From Amborella trichopoda (taxonomy: Eukaryota; Streptophyta; Magnoliopsida; Amborellales; Amborellaceae), in NCBI RefSeq assembly GCF_000471905.2, contig NW_006499364.1:2276392-2340391 (forward strand): a DNA stretch of 64,000 nucleotides. The letters run 5' to 3'. Positions within the stretch are counted from its first letter, which is position 1; the number at the start of each line of letters is the position of its first letter. Below the pieces are notes generated by a model. That model saw only the letters and a list, made by a program, of their open reading frames with translations, was not told the origin of the DNA and ran no database searches. The position numbers and the translations under genes were made by a program. Shown one piece after another: positions 62,304 through 64,000 of this stretch.

Positions 62304-62440
62304 GATGGCCAAGAGTATATGTCTTTGGGGGGTATTTGTAATCCACCAAATACCCTGGAGTCCATCCAACTATCGGTTAGCTTTGATAGGTCCACTCATA
62401 TCTGTATTGAAGAATGTGATGTAAAAGGGTCTATTGGGTT

Positions 62441-62699
62441 GGTATGAGAAATTGGATTGGGTTTCTAGCTTTAGCCCAGTGGAGTACCAACAACCTGATC
62501 TCCTATGGAACCGATTTTTTCACATCGGATTTATGAGAAGTGCCACATCATGATTTTTTAATAAAAAAATTGTGAAAAATGATTTATCATATTTTAGATG
62601 ATTATTAGAAATTTTATTTCAAGGGAAAAATGTTTTAACAAATTTATTGTGTGCCAATTCTAGTTACGGATGTCTACATATGTGACTGTTATACAGAAT
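62441..62699. other. Intergenic, no gene seen
   Basis: AT-rich junction between LINE 2 and LTR-like sequence. Confidence 0.4.
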
Positions 62700-63704
62700 T
62701 TTTGACGTACTTGTAGCTCTAAGACAAATAAGAAAGGAGCCAGTCGCAACCTGGTCGCACCGGTACCAAGAAGGCCGACGAACCATGAGATCACTAAAGA
62801 AATAAGCCTACTACTGGATGACCTCGGAAAAAGTGTCAGATCGGCCTCAAATTCAATAGAGGGTAGCTTTGGATGCCTTAAAACTCATAACTTGCTCGTT
62901 TCACGTCCAATTACTCTGAAATTCGGACACGATCAAGATCTCGTAGGTATGCTGGTTTTGACATATGGCACATCCCATGACATTGCCTGAAATACGAGAA
63001 TTTTTAAAGAGAAGTTGGGAAACACATGACTTTTCAGATTTTTAAAGTGAAACATCTTATTATTCAAGAGGCCATATCTTGATATCCCGATATCGGATCG
63101 TCACAAACATAGGTCCATTGCAACTGTGCTTTTAAGGGCTTCTATTTGATATAAATTTTGGGCATGATCGAAGGCCAAAATATACGTAATTTTGAGGTTA
63201 AATAAGACAAGTTTTTCAATTACTGGAATCCCATTTTCCGGTAAACTCGTCAAATTGGAATGAACTCAAATGAAGACTTAATCAAACCATTTTTATCGCA
63301 AAACAATCATGACGGAGTCTTATTCAATTTGTGATAAAAAAGGAGGCCCAAAACATAATGGATCGTGCTACATTGGTGGTCGAAGATTCAAAAGTTTATG
63401 AACTTGACTGGATTTTGGGATCTTCTTTAACACTCCGAATCAAGTCAATTAATGGACTTCAAAGCGTTCTTGATGATGCAAGCAATGATTCTACAGTGTT
63501 TGATCATCCGAATTTCCATCGAAAGTGTCCAAAAATGCTTCTTGGCAAAAGGCTCAAGGAGGAATGATTTTGTCATTTTGTGAAAAGTGTCAAGGGGCAA
63601 TTTGGTCATTTTGGATAAAAACGGGAATTTTTTTTTATTCAATTAATTGTATATTTGCAAGAAATTTTGATAGTTTTTGAGCATCCACCCATGTTTCATG
63701 GAGG

Positions 63705-63715
63705 CTCTATATAAG
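63705..63715 (+). promoter_or_regulatory. LTR promoter TATA box, copy D
   Basis: CTCTATATAAG, placed after CATCCACCCATG as in the other LTRs of the family. Confidence 0.55.
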
Positions 63716-63859
63716 TGAATGCAGTCATTTTGTAATGGAGTTTTGGAAATGCTTGAGAAATCAATCAAAATTTGAGCTATTTCTCTTACTTCTAACCCAA
63801 TTCCAAACTCAAAGAGAGAGGAGAGAGAAACAATTTCTAAGAGAGAGACTACCTTTGGA

Positions 63860-64000
63860 ACTCCCTACCCCCTAGAACCCAAACTTCCTACTCCCTAGAA
63901 CCCCAAAATTCCTACTCCCTAGCACTCTCACTTCCTACTCCCTATCCCATACACCCTAGACCACCCTAGATAACCTTACACCCTAGACTACCATAGTCTA
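63860..64000. repeat. CTACTCCCTAGA short tandem array
   Basis: Irregular 20-30 bp units of TTCCTACTCCCTAGAACCC, changing to ACACCCTAGACCACC near the end. It continues past the window. Confidence 0.7.

Larger units (their letters stand above)
59436..62440 (+). mobile_element. Second LINE, different L1-type lineage, decayed
   Basis: The end of the endonuclease reads VPSKVELLPKDTSDYPFLLV and RPKPFRYFSM (59,480-59,600). Then SRET.FKDRDSNTKFFNVH (59,895-59,945), a pre-RT stretch, and an open frame 60,123-60,542 with FLKEINSTFISLIPKVTCLT, MKYFRLIGLFNVFNKIISEI and LASRLRKIIDGIIHPCHAKF. The palm is at 60,735-60,890 (SSLSPYIFLFVMDYLSRML, then YVDDALIF). After 61,090 come RT thumb and zinc-knuckle fragments such as AWEDIKRDVPMKP (61,945) and RSILNRFGKRFPLEHTTMTL (62,180). 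Several frame changes and stops occur. Two in-frame tandem duplications are described separately. Its wording differs from the 39.5 kb LINE. The 3' end is not clear. Confidence 0.8.
62700..64000 (+). repeat. Diverged LTR of the same retrotransposon family, copy D (partial)
   Basis: Shares with the copy B and C LTRs the block AACTTGCTCGTTTCACGTCC, then GACATATGGCACATCCCATG (62,960-62,982) and the promoter block GAGCATCCACCCATGTTTCA (63,680) followed by TCTATATAAG. After the promoter it differs: a CT-rich leader and then a short array of TTCCTACTCCCTAGAACCC units from 63,860. The left edge is approximate, and the right edge is outside the window. Confidence 0.6.

Noticed and set aside
63880-64000. 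CCCTAGA / CCCTAGAAC units, possible telomere-like repeat
   Set aside because: Plant telomere repeat is CCCTAAA. The units here are irregular, 20-30 bp long, and follow an LTR promoter, so this is an LTR minisatellite.

Overview
The window is nuclear DNA from a flowering plant. The evidence is one two-exon BAHD acyltransferase gene with a canonical GT-AG intron, plant-type L1 LINEs, giant Ty3/gypsy-type LTR retrotransposons carrying a plant mobile domain (PMD) reading frame, MULE, hAT and Harbinger-like small elements, and GA and AT microsatellites. The species cannot be named from what is visible. Only one gene looks intact, the acyltransferase at 51,359-54,848. Nearly everything else is transposon or satellite-like repeat, mostly decayed.

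Layout, 1-39.5 kb: a nest of one retrotransposon family. Copy C lies on the + strand at 1-7,143 and consists of a gag-pro tail, an antisense coiled-coil reading frame, repeat arrays and a 3' LTR. Copy A lies on the minus strand at 7,144-10,451 and 34,305-38,655. It is split by copy B, a minus-strand element at 10,452-34,304 with LTRs of about 3.3-3.4 kb at both ends. B's interior, read on the minus strand from right to left, is primer-binding-like site, leader, gag, zinc-knuckle region, protease, an unrecognised conserved domain, then an antisense PMD frame, then long untranslated DNA full of short tandem arrays and a 3.4 kb TGTGACGACCC...GGGTTGTGACA block that looks like a solo LTR. Reverse transcriptase, RNase H and integrase were not found in B, or in the parts of A and C that are present, so this looks like a non-autonomous family mobilised by another element. 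A diverged LTR of the same family (copy D) begins near 62.7 kb and runs off the window.

Layout, 39.5-64 kb: a decayed L1-type LINE (39.5-43.5 kb) carries a 367 bp inverted-repeat element in its reverse transcriptase. An AT-rich stretch follows, with two arrays of a CTCTCTAAAATTT-type repeat, each bounded by inverted ends (46.4-47.8 and 47.9-49.7 kb). The acyltransferase gene has a second copy of the 367 bp element in its intron. A MULE-like element with a 36 bp minisatellite lies at 55.9-56.9 kb. A second, different LINE (59.4-62.4 kb) has an in-frame triplication over its reverse transcriptase active site.

Three runs of N (12,106-12,151; 32,593-32,865; 58,307-58,330) mark gaps. The sequence next to the first looks like uncorrected long-read noise. 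Domain assignments rest on recognised motifs, not database searches. Repeat boundaries are approximate unless a target-site duplication is stated.
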